NCBI GenBank assembly: GCA_900299145.1
Contig: OMIN01000134.1
Coordinates: 1-64,000 of the forward strand
From: Betaproteobacteria bacterium
GTDB lineage: Bacteria; Pseudomonadota; Gammaproteobacteria; Burkholderiales; SG8-41
Length of the DNA: 64,000 nt
Direction: 5' to 3'
The position numbers were made by a program, and so were the translations under genes. The notes below the pieces were generated by a model, which saw nothing but the letters and a program-made list of their open reading frames with translations, did no database searches and was not told where the DNA came from. This document shows positions 1 to 8,673 of the stretch, piece by piece. The number at the start of each line of letters is the position of its first letter. The first letter of the stretch is position 1.

Positions 1-156
1 GCGCGCTATTTGCAATCGGCGTCGGCGAAGGAGCGATTGCTCAAGGCCGGCATCGAGGCCGTGGGCAACTCGCCGGCGGATTTCGCAGCGATTATTCGTG
101 AAGACATGCGGGTGAAGGGCAAGATTATTCGCGATGCCGGGATGCGGATGGAGTAA
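1..156 (+). CDS. Bug/TctC-family solute-binding protein, C-terminal fragment
   Basis: The window opens inside this gene. Frame 1 is open from base 1 to a TAA at 154-156 and gives 51 residues. The piece reads as the last helices of a Bug receptor: ERLLKAGIEAVGNSPADF, then an acidic/basic helix ending KIIRDAGMRME. It resembles the C-termini of the complete family members nearby (for example SPEQFRAQIRNDLAKWARII in the gene at 42,782). Bug proteins are periplasmic receptors that bind carboxylates and similar small acids. The N-terminus and signal peptide lie outside the window. Confidence 0.8.
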   Translation, partial: ARYLQSASAKERLLKAGIEAVGNSPADFAAIIREDMRVKGKIIRDAGMRME

Positions 157-190
157 GTCTGGAAGTATGGAAGATTGCTGACATACCGCC

Positions 191-218
191 GTCCCGTTCT
201 CGCCTGCGTGGGAACGAC
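191..218. repeat. Short palindromic intergenic repeat (partial copy)
   Basis: GTCCCGTTCTCGCCTGCGTG followed by GGAACGAC lies in the gap between the Bug fragment and dinB. It matches one arm of the 'CGTTCCCGCGCAGGCGGGAAC' type repeat seen more completely at 27,050 and 30,865, so it is probably a decayed single-arm copy. Confidence 0.5.
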
Positions 219-248
219 AAGCCAGCGGTAAGGTGATATTTTCTGCCT

Positions 249-1442
249 GTGCCGCCCACCCGCTACATCGCCCACCTCGACATGGATGCGTTTTACGCTT
301 CCGTCGAACTGCTGCGCTATCCGCAACTGCGCGGGCAACCTGCCGTGGTGGGCGGGCGGCGGCGTGTCGAGCCACCGCCGGGACAGGCATTCCCGCGCTT
401 GCGCGATTACACCGGGCGTGGCGTGATTACAACGTCCACCTATGAAGCGCGCGCGCTGGGCGTGCATTCCGGTATGGGCTTGATGAAGGCGGCGAAGCTA
501 GCGCCGGATGCGTGGCTGCTGCCGGCGGATTTTGACCAGTACCGGCATTTTTCACGGCTCTTCAAACAGGCGGTGCGCGCGATTGCGCCGCTGGTGGAAG
601 ATCGCGGCATCGACGAAATTTACATCGACCTTACAGAGCTGATCGAGAGCGGCGGCGCCGAGCCTTGGGCGCGCGCCCGCGAGGTTGCGCTGCAACTGCA
701 GGCGGCGGTGCGCGAGGCTACCGGGTTGTCGTGTTCCATCGGCGTAACGCCCAACAAGTTACTGTCGAAAATTGCCTCCGATTTGCAAAAGCCCGGCGGC
801 ATCACGGTGATCACCCACGACGACTTACAGCAACGCATCTGGCCACTGCCCGCGCGCAAGATCAATGGTATCGGCCCCAAGGCGGCGGCAAAGCTCACGG
901 CGTTGGGCATCCACACCGTAGGCGAACTCGCCAACAGTGATGCTGCCTTGCTGGTGCAACACTTCGGCAAAAACACGGGTGCGTGGCTGCTCGATGCCGC
1001 GCATGGGCGCGACGAACGTGTGGTCAAAACGTACAGCGAACCCAAATCCATCAGCCGAGAAACCACGTTTGAAGACGATCTGCACGCCGTGCGCGACCGC
1101 GACAAACTGTCAGAGATTTTCACCAACCTGTGCGTGCGCGTGGCGGAAGACTTAAAGCGCAAGGGTGTGGTCGGCAAAACCATCGGGCTGAAACTGCGCT
1201 ACGACAACTTCAAAACCGTGACACGCGACCACACCATCGAAGCGCCGACAGGCGACGCCGTCACGATCCGCCGCGCTGCGGGCGAGTGCCTGAAACGCGT
1301 GCCGCTCGACCGGCGCATCCGTTTGCTGGGCGTGCGGGTGGGCACATTGAGCAAGCCGGGCGAGGTTACGGCACAAGCAGCAGCGGCCAAGCCCCAACGC
1401 GCACCACGCCCGTTGGAACCCTCGTTATTTGATGATCTATAA
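249..1442 (+). CDS. dinB: DNA polymerase IV (Y-family translesion polymerase)
   Basis: A 397-residue Y-family polymerase that copies past damaged bases. Motifs seen: HLDMDAFYASVE at the N-terminus (metal-binding aspartates), YEARALGVHSGM, the DE-containing GIDEIYIDL (usual form S-x-DE-x-Y/F-LD), and SIGVTPNKLLSKIASDLQKP in the palm/thumb. The tail LEPSLFDDL looks like a beta-clamp-binding motif. About 20 extra residues (RRRVEPPPGQAFPRLRDYTG) sit between VVGG and GVITTSTYEA compared with E. coli DinB; from memory this variant occurs in Burkholderiales. The start is GTG at 249, with AAGGTGA about 12 nt upstream; no better start precedes HLDMDAF. Its stop codon lies inside an AT-rich repeat, and a MATE exporter gene follows. 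Confidence 0.9.
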   Translation: MPPTRYIAHLDMDAFYASVELLRYPQLRGQPAVVGGRRRVEPPPGQAFPRLRDYTGRGVITTSTYEARALGVHSGMGLMKAAKLAPDAWLLPADFDQYRHFSRLFKQAVRAIAPLVEDRGIDEIYIDLTELIESGGAEPWARAREVALQLQAAVREATGLSCSIGVTPNKLLSKIASDLQKPGGITVITHDDLQQRIWPLPARKINGIGPKAAAKLTALGIHTVGELANSDAALLVQHFGKNTGAWLLDAAHGRDERVVKTYSEPKSISRETTFEDDLHAVRDRDKLSEIFTNLCVRVAEDLKRKGVVGKTIGLKLRYDNFKTVTRDHTIEAPTGDAVTIRRAAGECLKRVPLDRRIRLLGVRVGTLSKPGEVTAQAAAAKPQRAPRPLEPSLFDDL

Positions 1443-1466
1443 GTATTTGTTTTTATTGGATATTTT
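1439..1466 (+). repeat. AT-rich dispersed motif, copy 1
   Basis: ATAAGTATTTGTTTTTATTG followed by GATATTTT. It fills the whole space between dinB and the MATE gene. The dinB stop TAA (1440-1442) is part of it, and the next start codon (GTG 1467) follows immediately. Family consensus by eye: RTAASTATYTGTTTTTATTG, then an A/T-rich tail. Confidence 0.85.
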
Positions 1467-2792
1467 GTGAGCTCTGCCGCGCCCGTCAGCACGCATCGCC
1501 AGGTATGGACACTGGCGTGGCCGATTATTGTGGCCAATGTCACCGTGCCGTTGTTGGGCGCAGTGGACACAGCCGTGGTTGGCCATCTGCCGGAGCCTTA
1601 CTACATTGGCGCGGTGGCCATCGGCGCGATGTTGTTCAATTACATTTACCACCTGTTCAACTGCCTGCGCATGGGCACCACCGGGCCGACGGCGCAGGCG
1701 CGCGGCGCGGGCGAGCACGCCGAAGTGCGCGCGATGATCGCACGTGCGTTGCTGCTGGCGGGCGTGATCGGCGGGGGGATCGTGGCGCTGCAACTGCCAA
1801 TCGTGGCGTTTGCATTCTGGCTGATCAACGCCAGCGCCGAAGTCGAACGCTACGCGCGCGAGTATTTTCTGATTCGCGTATGGTCAATGCCGGCGGTGCT
1901 TGCCACCTACGCCATCTTCGGCTGGTTCTATGGGCTGCGCAACGTCAAATTGCCACTCGCAATTCAAGTGTTTGTCAATGTGGTGAACATCGCGCTGGCG
2001 GTGCTGTTTGTGTTTGTATTCAAATGGGGCGTGCCGGGCGTGGCGGCCGCGTCGTTGATCGCGGAATACGCCGGCTTGCTGTGGGGTCTGTATGGCGTGT
2101 GGCGCACGCTGGGCGAATTGCCGCGTGAAAACACCAGCGGCACGCCCTCAAAGCTGCTCGATCCGGTGCAGTTGCAACGCATGGTGGCCATCAATAGCGA
2201 CATCGTGCTGCGTACCATTTGCGTGGTGTCGGTGCTGGGGTTTTTCATGGCAAAAAGCGCCGAGCTTGGCGACGTGCAACTGGCGGCCAATCAAGTGCTG
2301 CATCATTTCCTGATTTTTACGTCGTTCGCGCTGGACGGCGTGGCGCACGCGGCTGAAACCATTCTCGGCGAATCGGTCGGCCGGCGCGACCGCGCGGCGT
2401 TTCTGCACGACCGGGGCGTGGTGTTTCTGTGGGCTGGCGTGCTGGGCGCAATCAACATGGTGATTTACGCCGTGGCCGGCCACGCCATGATCGCATTGAT
2501 GACGAGTATTCCGGAAGTACGCGTGGCGGCGGCGAATTATCTATGGTGGCCGGTGCTGATGCCGCTCGCCTCGGTGTGGGCGTACACCTACGACGGCGTA
2601 TATCTTGCGGCCACGCGTACGCGCATCATGCGTAACACCATGATCGCATCGTTCATGATATTTTTAATGCTGCTGCACGCGTTGCTGCCATTGATCGGCA
2701 ACGCGGGGTTGTGGATCGCGGTGATGGGTTTTCTGACTGGGCGCGGGCTGTTGCTGCATGTGTTTTTTCCGCGCGTGTTGCGCACGATTTGA
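1467..2792 (+). CDS. MATE-family multidrug/toxin exporter (DinF-like)
   Basis: A 441-residue polytopic membrane protein with about 12 hydrophobic segments. The N-terminal region VWTLAWPIIVANVTVPLLGA then VDTAVVGHL is the typical MATE/DinF start (the 'P-x-x-x-x-x-x-x-D-x-x-x-v-G' pattern of the first helices), and the GTTGPTAQARGAG loop follows. MATE proteins exchange Na+ or H+ for drugs and metabolites across the inner membrane. The start is GTG at 1467. It follows dinB with only the AT-rich repeat between, so the two may be cotranscribed; a dinB-dinF-like pairing would fit a damage-response context (inference). A Bug gene follows 11 nt downstream. Confidence 0.88.
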   Translation: MSSAAPVSTHRQVWTLAWPIIVANVTVPLLGAVDTAVVGHLPEPYYIGAVAIGAMLFNYIYHLFNCLRMGTTGPTAQARGAGEHAEVRAMIARALLLAGVIGGGIVALQLPIVAFAFWLINASAEVERYAREYFLIRVWSMPAVLATYAIFGWFYGLRNVKLPLAIQVFVNVVNIALAVLFVFVFKWGVPGVAAASLIAEYAGLLWGLYGVWRTLGELPRENTSGTPSKLLDPVQLQRMVAINSDIVLRTICVVSVLGFFMAKSAELGDVQLAANQVLHHFLIFTSFALDGVAHAAETILGESVGRRDRAAFLHDRGVVFLWAGVLGAINMVIYAVAGHAMIALMTSIPEVRVAAANYLWWPVLMPLASVWAYTYDGVYLAATRTRIMRNTMIASFMIFLMLLHALLPLIGNAGLWIAVMGFLTGRGLLLHVFFPRVLRTI

Positions 2793-2803
2793 CAGGGCTG
2801 TCC

Positions 2804-3790
2804 ATGAATAAACCCACTGGGCGTTACGTGATGGCGGCATGGGCGGCGGCGTGCGTGCTGACGCCGTTGCCGGGCCATGCGCAGCAGGACGGGCCAAACT
2901 GGCCCAATAAGGCCATACGCTGCATCATTCCCACCGCGCCGGGTGGTGGTTCGGATCAGATCGTGCGTCTGCTCGGGCAGCGCTTCACCCAGGCGTGGGG
3001 GCAGCAGGTGGTGGTGGATCACCGGCCCGGCGCGGGGCAGACCATCGGCATTGATCTGGTGGCGAAGGCCACACCCGACGGCCATACCATCGCCGTGGTC
3101 AATCCGTCGCATGCGATCAACGCCACGCTGATGGCCAAGTTGCCGTACGACCCGGTGCGCGATCTCGCGGTGGTTACGATCATGGCAACCCAGCCCTACG
3201 CGATGGTGTTTACGCCGTCGTTCGCGCCCAAGAGCGTCAAGGAACTCATCGCGGCTGCGAAGGCCAGGCCGCGCGAACTGGTGTTCGTGTCATCCGGCCC
3301 CGGTTCGGCTTCGCATCTGGCGGCGGAAATGTTTGTTGCCATGGCGGGCATTGAAATGACGCACATTCCGTACCGCGGTACCGGATCGGTGATGCCCGAC
3401 TTGATCGCGGGGCGCGTGCCGATGATGATCAATCCGGTGCTGGCGATGATCAACCAGGTCAATGCCGGGCGCCTGCGCCTGATCGCTGTCACGTCCAGCA
3501 AACGGCTGGCGACTTTGCCGGATACGCCCACCATCGCGGAGACCGTGCCTGGCTACGAAGCGATTTCGTGGTACGCCATGATTGCGCCTGCGAAAACACC
3601 GCCGGCAATAATTGCGAAACTGCAAGGTGAAACGGTGCGCGCGCTGAAAGCGCCGGAAATTGTGGATGTCATGGCCAAGGCGGGCGCTGACCCGCTGGGC
3701 ACGACGTCACGCGAGGCCGAGGCGTTTGTGAAACTTGAAATCGAACGCTGGGGCAAGGTTATCCGGCAGGCGAAAGTGCAGATCAATTGA
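2804..3790 (+). CDS. Bug/TctC-family periplasmic solute-binding protein
   Basis: 328 residues. The start ATG at 2804 gives a normal Sec signal peptide (MNKPTGRYVMAAWAAACVLT then PLPGHAQQ, predicted cleavage after GHA); an upstream in-frame start would lengthen it into the MATE gene. Family landmarks: IIPTAPGGGSDQIVR (first ligand loop), DHRPGAGQTIG, ATPDGHT, YDPVRDLAVV, HIPYRGTGSVMPDL and a C-terminal ERWGKVIRQAKVQI helix. These receptors clamp a carboxylate between two lobes. No cognate TctA/TctB permease is in the window. The next Bug gene starts 1 nt after its TGA. Confidence 0.9.
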   Translation: MNKPTGRYVMAAWAAACVLTPLPGHAQQDGPNWPNKAIRCIIPTAPGGGSDQIVRLLGQRFTQAWGQQVVVDHRPGAGQTIGIDLVAKATPDGHTIAVVNPSHAINATLMAKLPYDPVRDLAVVTIMATQPYAMVFTPSFAPKSVKELIAAAKARPRELVFVSSGPGSASHLAAEMFVAMAGIEMTHIPYRGTGSVMPDLIAGRVPMMINPVLAMINQVNAGRLRLIAVTSSKRLATLPDTPTIAETVPGYEAISWYAMIAPAKTPPAIIAKLQGETVRALKAPEIVDVMAKAGADPLGTTSREAEAFVKLEIERWGKVIRQAKVQIN

Positions 3791-3791
3791 C

Positions 3792-4769
3792 ATGACCAAC
3801 TTGAGATTCATTCGCACAGCGGCCGTGGCGACAGCAATGGCCGGTATGGTGGCAGGCGCTTACGCGCAATCACAAAAATTCCCCTCGCGCCCGCTGCGCG
3901 CCGTGGTCAGCATCGCGCCCGGCGGCGGCATGGATATGATCTCGCGGGCGATGGCGCAAAAGCTCGGCGAAACGCTTGGGCAAACCGTGGTGGTCGACAA
4001 CCGGCCCGGCGCGGGCGGCAATATTGCCATGGAAATCGCGGCGGGTTCCGCGCCCGACGGCCACAATCTGCTGATTATCAGCGCGACTTCGGTGATTTTC
4101 CCGGTGCTCTACAAGGCGCGTTTTGACGTGCTGCGCGATTTTGCGCCAGTGTCGCAGATCAGTGCGCAAGGTTACGTGCTGGTGGTGATCCCCTCCATGC
4201 CCGCGCGCAGTGTTACGGAGTTGGTGCAACACTTGAAGGCGAATCCAGGCAAGATCAACTTTTCCTCGTCTGGCATCGGCAGCCCGAATCATCTGACTGC
4301 GGAACTCTTTAGCGCCATGTCGGGCACACGCATGACACACGTGCCGTATAAGGGCAGTGCGCCCGCGTTTGCCGACATGCTGGCGGGCCAGATCGACCTG
4401 GCGTTTCCCGCAATAATGTCTTCGCAGCCGCTGATTCGCAGCGGCAAACTGCGTGCGCTGGCCGTGACCACGCCAAAACGGTCATTCGTGGTCCCGGAGC
4501 TGCCCACGATAGTCGAGGCTGGCGTGCCGGGCGTGGTGGTGGTCAATTGGTACGGGTTGCTAGCGCCGCTCAACACACCGGCGTGGATCGTCGACCGGCT
4601 GTCGCGCGGCGTGGCGGCTTCGATGAACAGCCCCGAAGTCGTGAAGCGTCTGCAAAATGACGGCTCCGATGCGGCCACGAGTACGCCAGAAGAATTCCGC
4701 AAGCACATCACGGAAGAGCGCGACAAATGGACGCGCGTAATCCGCAATGCCAATATTCGCGTGCAGTAG
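3792..4769 (+). CDS. Bug/TctC-family periplasmic solute-binding protein
   Basis: 325 residues. ATG at 3792 lies 1 nt after the previous gene's stop, so translation is probably coupled. The signal peptide MTNLRFIRTAAVATAMAGMV leads to AGAYAQS. Landmarks: VVSIAPGGGMDMISR, DNRPGAGGNIAME, SAPDGHNL, HVPYKGSAPAFADML, RALAVTTPKR, and VVVNWYGLLAPLNTP. It forms a tandem with the preceding, clearly different Bug paralog, so this looks like an old duplication or assembly of two receptors rather than a recent copy. Confidence 0.9.
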   Translation: MTNLRFIRTAAVATAMAGMVAGAYAQSQKFPSRPLRAVVSIAPGGGMDMISRAMAQKLGETLGQTVVVDNRPGAGGNIAMEIAAGSAPDGHNLLIISATSVIFPVLYKARFDVLRDFAPVSQISAQGYVLVVIPSMPARSVTELVQHLKANPGKINFSSSGIGSPNHLTAELFSAMSGTRMTHVPYKGSAPAFADMLAGQIDLAFPAIMSSQPLIRSGKLRALAVTTPKRSFVVPELPTIVEAGVPGVVVVNWYGLLAPLNTPAWIVDRLSRGVAASMNSPEVVKRLQNDGSDAATSTPEEFRKHITEERDKWTRVIRNANIRVQ

Positions 4770-4810
4770 GTTTGCGCCGGTAACGCGTCGTTAGGTCGCA
4801 GGTAACATCC

Positions 4811-5926
4811 ATGGCGGAGCCGCTCAAAAATCAGTACGGCGCGGAGATTCCGCGGGCCATTGCGCGCATGATTCAGGCGGTGCATGCCGGGTTCGATGCG
4901 AATGCGTTTCTCAAGATGGCGCTCGACGGCTACGATGCGCTGGAACTCATGCAGCGTGGCCACAAAATCGCCGATGCCCTGCATACGCACCTGCCGAAAA
5001 GTTTTCCGCAGGCGATGAAGATTTTGATCGCTTCCATCGACGAGCCCACGGGCTTGCCGGAGAAAAACTCAATGGCGTCGTTCCTGTTTCTGCCTCACAC
5101 GCTGTATGTCGCCAAGCACGGGTTGAAGCATTTTGAAATTTCGATGCACGCGCAGCACGCGCTTACCCAGCGCTTTACCGCCGAAATCAGCATTAGAAAA
5201 TTTATTGAATTAAATCAGATACTTACCTTAAACACGCTCAAGCGATGGGCGAGCGACCCCAGCGAGCACGTGCGGCGTTTGGTGTCCGAAGGCACGCGCC
5301 CGCGCCTACCGTGGGCGCCGCGGCTGCGCGCGTTCCAGCGTGATCCTCGTCCTGTGCTGGAGCTGCTGGAAATGCTGAAAGATGATCCGTCGCTTTACGT
5401 GCGGCGTTCGGTGGCGAACAACTTGAACGATATCGGCAAGGATCATCCCGAACTGCTGTTCGCCACGGCCGCGCGCTGGATGAAAGACGCCAGCGATGAG
5501 CGGCGATGGATTGTTCAACATGCCCTGCGTTCGTCGGTCAAGCGCAACGAGGCAGGCGCGCTGCGTGTGCTGGGCTTTGGCAAGACGGCAAATGTTGTCA
5601 TCAAAAACGCCAGCATCTCGCCCGCACGCGTGAAGCCGGGCACGAGCGTGACAATTTCATTTGACGTGGCCGGCAAGTCAGCGCGTGCTCAGAATTTACT
5701 GGTCGATCTGCGGGTGCACTACGTCAAGGCCAACGGCAAGACCAGCGCCAAGGTGTTCAAGCTGCGGCAGATTGCACTGGCCGCAAATGCCGTGATGGCT
5801 TTCAGCAAACGCCTGTCACTCAATGACTTGACCACGCGCAAGCATTACCCTGGCGTGCATCGGGTGGAGGCGGTGATTAATGGACGGTTAACGGCCTTAG
5901 GAGAGTTCCTATTGGCGGCAAATTAA
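4811..5926 (+). CDS. AlkC-like DNA alkylpurine glycosylase with C-terminal Ig-like domain
   Basis: 371 residues. The N-terminus (MAEPLKNQYGAEIPRAIARM, then FDANAFLKMALDGYDALELM) and the HEAT-like repeats with DPSEHVRRLVSEGTRPRLPW match the AlkC branch of the AlkC/AlkD alkylation-repair family, enzymes that excise N3-methyl purines without base flipping. Residues from about 260 to 371 form a beta-rich Ig-like tail (SISPARVKPGTSVTISFDVA), known in the AlkC-alpha subgroup. An AT-rich dispersed motif lies in codons 129-139 (FIELNQILTL) and appears to replace, not lengthen, the usual sequence at that place. The gene stands alone; with dinB 3.5 kb upstream it adds to DNA-repair capacity. Confidence 0.82.
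   Translation: MAEPLKNQYGAEIPRAIARMIQAVHAGFDANAFLKMALDGYDALELMQRGHKIADALHTHLPKSFPQAMKILIASIDEPTGLPEKNSMASFLFLPHTLYVAKHGLKHFEISMHAQHALTQRFTAEISIRKFIELNQILTLNTLKRWASDPSEHVRRLVSEGTRPRLPWAPRLRAFQRDPRPVLELLEMLKDDPSLYVRRSVANNLNDIGKDHPELLFATAARWMKDASDERRWIVQHALRSSVKRNEAGALRVLGFGKTANVVIKNASISPARVKPGTSVTISFDVAGKSARAQNLLVDLRVHYVKANGKTSAKVFKLRQIALAANAVMAFSKRLSLNDLTTRKHYPGVHRVEAVINGRLTALGEFLLAAN
5196..5226 (-). repeat. AT-rich dispersed motif, copy 2 (inside the alkC-like gene)
   Basis: On the minus strand it reads GTAAGTATCTGATTTAATTC followed by AATAAATTTTC. It lies antisense within codons 129-139 of the AlkC-like gene, where local base composition falls sharply below the flanking GC-rich codons. Confidence 0.75.
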
Positions 5927-6056
5927 GACGCCTTGCTTCGTGGGAAGCCCCCGCGTTAACGTAGAATGGCTGCCAGTTCCGTAAACCTGCCTTTGCGTTG
6001 GGCTTCACTTTACCATTGGCTGTCACTGTTAATGCCTACTTACACAGGAAACCTCT

Positions 6057-6623
6057 ATGGCCCGCATTCCCATTCTTGATGAAAACAGCAATTTCAATCC
6101 GGTGCAGCGCCGCGTGGTCGACGGCATCCTCGGTCGCCGTGGCGGGCGTATTCCTGGCCCTTACCGGCTGTCGCTGCACGCGCCGGAAGTCACCGAGGTG
6201 TGGCATCCGCTCGGTGAAAAACTGCGATTGAATAGCAGCTTTCCTCTGCATCAATCTGAGTTCGCGATTCTTATCACCGCGCGCTGCTGGGACTGCGACT
6301 ACGTGTTCAATGCGCACGCCAAAATTGCCACCGACGCGGGGCTTGCGCAAGGCATTGTCGATGCGATGGTGAAAAACGAACGTCCGGCATTCGCCAAGCC
6401 CGAGGAAGAGGCAATTTACGATTACGGCGTCGAACTCTTCCGCAATCACGCCATCAGCGACAAATCGTATAACCGCGCAAAAGAGATTTTCGGCATTCCG
6501 GCGATTGTCGAATTGAGCTGCCTGATGGGCTATTACGGCATGGTGGCGATGACGCTGCTGTCGCACCAGATGCCTCTGCAGGCCAACGCGGTGATTTTGC
6601 AGGGCAAGGTCAAGGCGCCATAA
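6057..6623 (+). CDS. Carboxymuconolactone decarboxylase / AhpD-like family protein
   Basis: 188 residues, cytoplasmic, all-helical. The family active-site region is RCWDCDYVFNAHAKIA (CxxC plus a following histidine), the AhpD-type redox signature; it follows EFAILITA. The family includes 4-carboxymuconolactone decarboxylases and alkylhydroperoxidase-like reductases; the CxxC favours a redox or peroxide role, but substrate cannot be assigned. ATG at 6057 has AGGAAA about 9 nt upstream. A Bug receptor of the unusual WKP type begins 34 nt downstream, so the two may share a transcript. The 130-nt gap before it shows a TAGAAT (5962-5967) that could be a -10 element but lacks a convincing -35. Confidence 0.82.
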   Translation: MARIPILDENSNFNPVQRRVVDGILGRRGGRIPGPYRLSLHAPEVTEVWHPLGEKLRLNSSFPLHQSEFAILITARCWDCDYVFNAHAKIATDAGLAQGIVDAMVKNERPAFAKPEEEAIYDYGVELFRNHAISDKSYNRAKEIFGIPAIVELSCLMGYYGMVAMTLLSHQMPLQANAVILQGKVKAP

Positions 6624-6657
6624 CTGACATAGCGTTCATGACGTTTTAGCGCACCCA

Positions 6658-7641
6658 ATGAAACACGCACGATCTGGCATGCGCCTGCTGTGTGCGGCGC
6701 TGCTGCTTGCAAGCACGGCCAACGCGCAATCGTGGAAGCCCGCGAAGCACGTCGAGCTGGTGTCGGGCGCTGCCGCGGGCTCGGCCTCCGACGGCGCGTT
6801 GCGCACGATTGAGCGTCTGTTGCAGGAAAAGAAACTGGTTGACGTTGCCACCACGGTGATCAACAAGCCGGGCGGTGGCGGCACCGTGGGCTGGACGTAC
6901 CTGAGCCAGCAGCCGCCCGACGGTCACCACCTCACGCTGTTGATCGGTAATTTGCTCAGCAATTACATCACCGGCAGCAGCGCGTTGAGCTATGGCGATT
7001 TCACCTGTGCGGCGCAACTATTCAGCGAAGTCACCGCCGTCGCGGTGCGCGCGGATTCGCCGCTGCGCTCAGCGAAGGATTTGCTCGCCAAGCTGAAGGC
7101 CGATCCGTCGTCAGTAAGCGTTGCCGTTGGCACCGCGTTTGGCGGCTCCGGCCACATTGGTCTGGCTCTGGCCGCCAAGGGCGTGGGCGCCGATCCGAAA
7201 AAAATGAGCGCGGTGGTGTTTCAGGGTGTATCGCAGGGTTTCGCCGCGCTTTATGGCGGACACGTCGATCTCATCACCAATCCGCAGTCCAGTTTTGCAG
7301 GCCCCCTCAAGGAAGGGCGCGTGCGCGTGCTCGCGTTGACCGCGCCACAACGGCTCACCGGCGATTTTGCCGGAGTGCCGACATGGAAGGAACTGGGCAT
7401 CGATTCCACCGTAGAGGCTTTTCGCGCGATGGCCGGCCCGCGCGGCATGAGCGCGGCGCAAACGGCGTATTGGGAAAGCGTGATGCGCAAAATGGTGGAA
7501 ACCGTCGAGTGGAAACAGATGCTCGAAACCCGTTCGTGGCTCGACCGCTTCGCTGGCGCGGAAGGCTGCAAGGCGGGATTCAAGGTGCAATACGATCAAC
7601 TGCACGCGGGCCTGCGCGAATTGGGCCTGGCAAAGCGTTAG
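6658..7641 (+). CDS. TctC-like solute-binding protein, divergent 'WKP' subgroup
   Basis: 327 residues with a signal peptide (MRLLCAALLLASTANAQ after seven extra residues; a second ATG at 6679 is a possible start). The mature protein begins SWKPAKHVELV instead of the usual YPxKPIR. The first ligand loop is SGAAAGSASDG, and the second is INKPGGGGTVG rather than DNRPGAGG. The C-terminal half has the GPRGMSAAQTAYWESVMRKM helix shared with the genes at 8,674 and 35,351. These three form a subgroup that probably has a different ligand pocket (inference). It precedes a hydroxyacid dehydrogenase gene by 35 nt. Confidence 0.85.
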   Translation: MKHARSGMRLLCAALLLASTANAQSWKPAKHVELVSGAAAGSASDGALRTIERLLQEKKLVDVATTVINKPGGGGTVGWTYLSQQPPDGHHLTLLIGNLLSNYITGSSALSYGDFTCAAQLFSEVTAVAVRADSPLRSAKDLLAKLKADPSSVSVAVGTAFGGSGHIGLALAAKGVGADPKKMSAVVFQGVSQGFAALYGGHVDLITNPQSSFAGPLKEGRVRVLALTAPQRLTGDFAGVPTWKELGIDSTVEAFRAMAGPRGMSAAQTAYWESVMRKMVETVEWKQMLETRSWLDRFAGAEGCKAGFKVQYDQLHAGLRELGLAKR

Positions 7642-7676
7642 TCAGCGGGCGCTGCCCGCGAAACCTCCGAACAAAC

Positions 7677-8657
7677 ATGCCGCTCACCATCACCATCCTC
7701 GATGACTACGCCAGCATCGTCTCGACACTTCCGTGCCTGTCGCTGATCGGCGAACACCATTTGTCGATTTACACCGACTGCGAACGCGATATCGATCAAC
7801 TGGCAAACCGCCTGCGCGACACCGACGCGCTGGTACTGCTGCGCGAACGCACACCGGTCAGCGCAGCGCTCATCGCGCGGCTGCGGCAACTGAAACTCAT
7901 CACGTTGAACGGGCCGTATCCGCACGTCGATGTCGAGGCGTGTACCTCGCGCGGCATTGTGCTGTGCTCGGAACACGCGCGCACCTCTTACGCCACGGCG
8001 GAACTTACCTGGGGATTGGTGATTGCCGCCATGCGCCATATTCCGCAGCAAATGGCCAAGCTCAAAGCCGGCCAATGGCAAACGCGCGCCGGCACGGGCT
8101 TACGCGGCCGCACGCTGGGCATTTACGGCTATGGCCGCATCGGCAAACAGGTCGCGGGCTATGGCAAGGCGTTCGGCATGCGCGTGCTGGTGTGGTCGCG
8201 CGAGGCTTCGCGCGCGCAGGCGCAGGCCGACGGTTACGAAGTGGCCGCCACGCGCGAAGCGCTGTTTGACGAGGCCGATGTGCTGTCGGTGCACGTGCGC
8301 CTGTTGCCCGAAACACGTGGCATGGTCACCGCCGAAGACCTCGCTCGCATGAAACCGTCTGCGGTTTTCGTCAACACCAGCCGCGCCGAGCTGGTGGCCG
8401 CTGGCGCGCTGGAAGCGGCGTTGCGCGCGGGCCGCCCCGGAGCCGCCGCGCTCGACGTATTTGAAAGCGAGCCCATGCTCGACGCGAACCATCCGTTGTT
8501 GAAGCTCGACAACGTGGTGGCCACGCCGCACCTGGGTTACATGGAGCGCGATCAGATGAACAATTATTTTTCCGACAACTTCAAGCGCGTGCTGGCATTT
8601 GCCGGGGGCAAACCGTATGGCGTGGTGAATCCTGCGGCACTGGAAGCCAAGCGCTGA
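7677..8657 (+). CDS. D-2-hydroxyacid dehydrogenase family protein
   Basis: 326 residues. Rossmann motif GIYGYGRIGKQVA at 148-160; catalytic triad candidates R236 (in VNTSRAELV), E265 (in DVFESEP) and H285 (in ATPHLGYME). The family reduces 2-keto acids or oxidises D-2-hydroxy acids with NAD(P); members include 3-phosphoglycerate and glyoxylate dehydrogenases, and the exact substrate is unknown. The start ATG 7677 removes a long upstream extension that would overlap the preceding Bug gene. It lies between two WKP-type receptors (35 nt and 16 nt away), suggesting that it acts on the acid they import. Confidence 0.9.
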   Translation: MPLTITILDDYASIVSTLPCLSLIGEHHLSIYTDCERDIDQLANRLRDTDALVLLRERTPVSAALIARLRQLKLITLNGPYPHVDVEACTSRGIVLCSEHARTSYATAELTWGLVIAAMRHIPQQMAKLKAGQWQTRAGTGLRGRTLGIYGYGRIGKQVAGYGKAFGMRVLVWSREASRAQAQADGYEVAATREALFDEADVLSVHVRLLPETRGMVTAEDLARMKPSAVFVNTSRAELVAAGALEAALRAGRPGAAALDVFESEPMLDANHPLLKLDNVVATPHLGYMERDQMNNYFSDNFKRVLAFAGGKPYGVVNPAALEAKR

Positions 8658-8673
8658 TTGAGGAGGCGTTCTC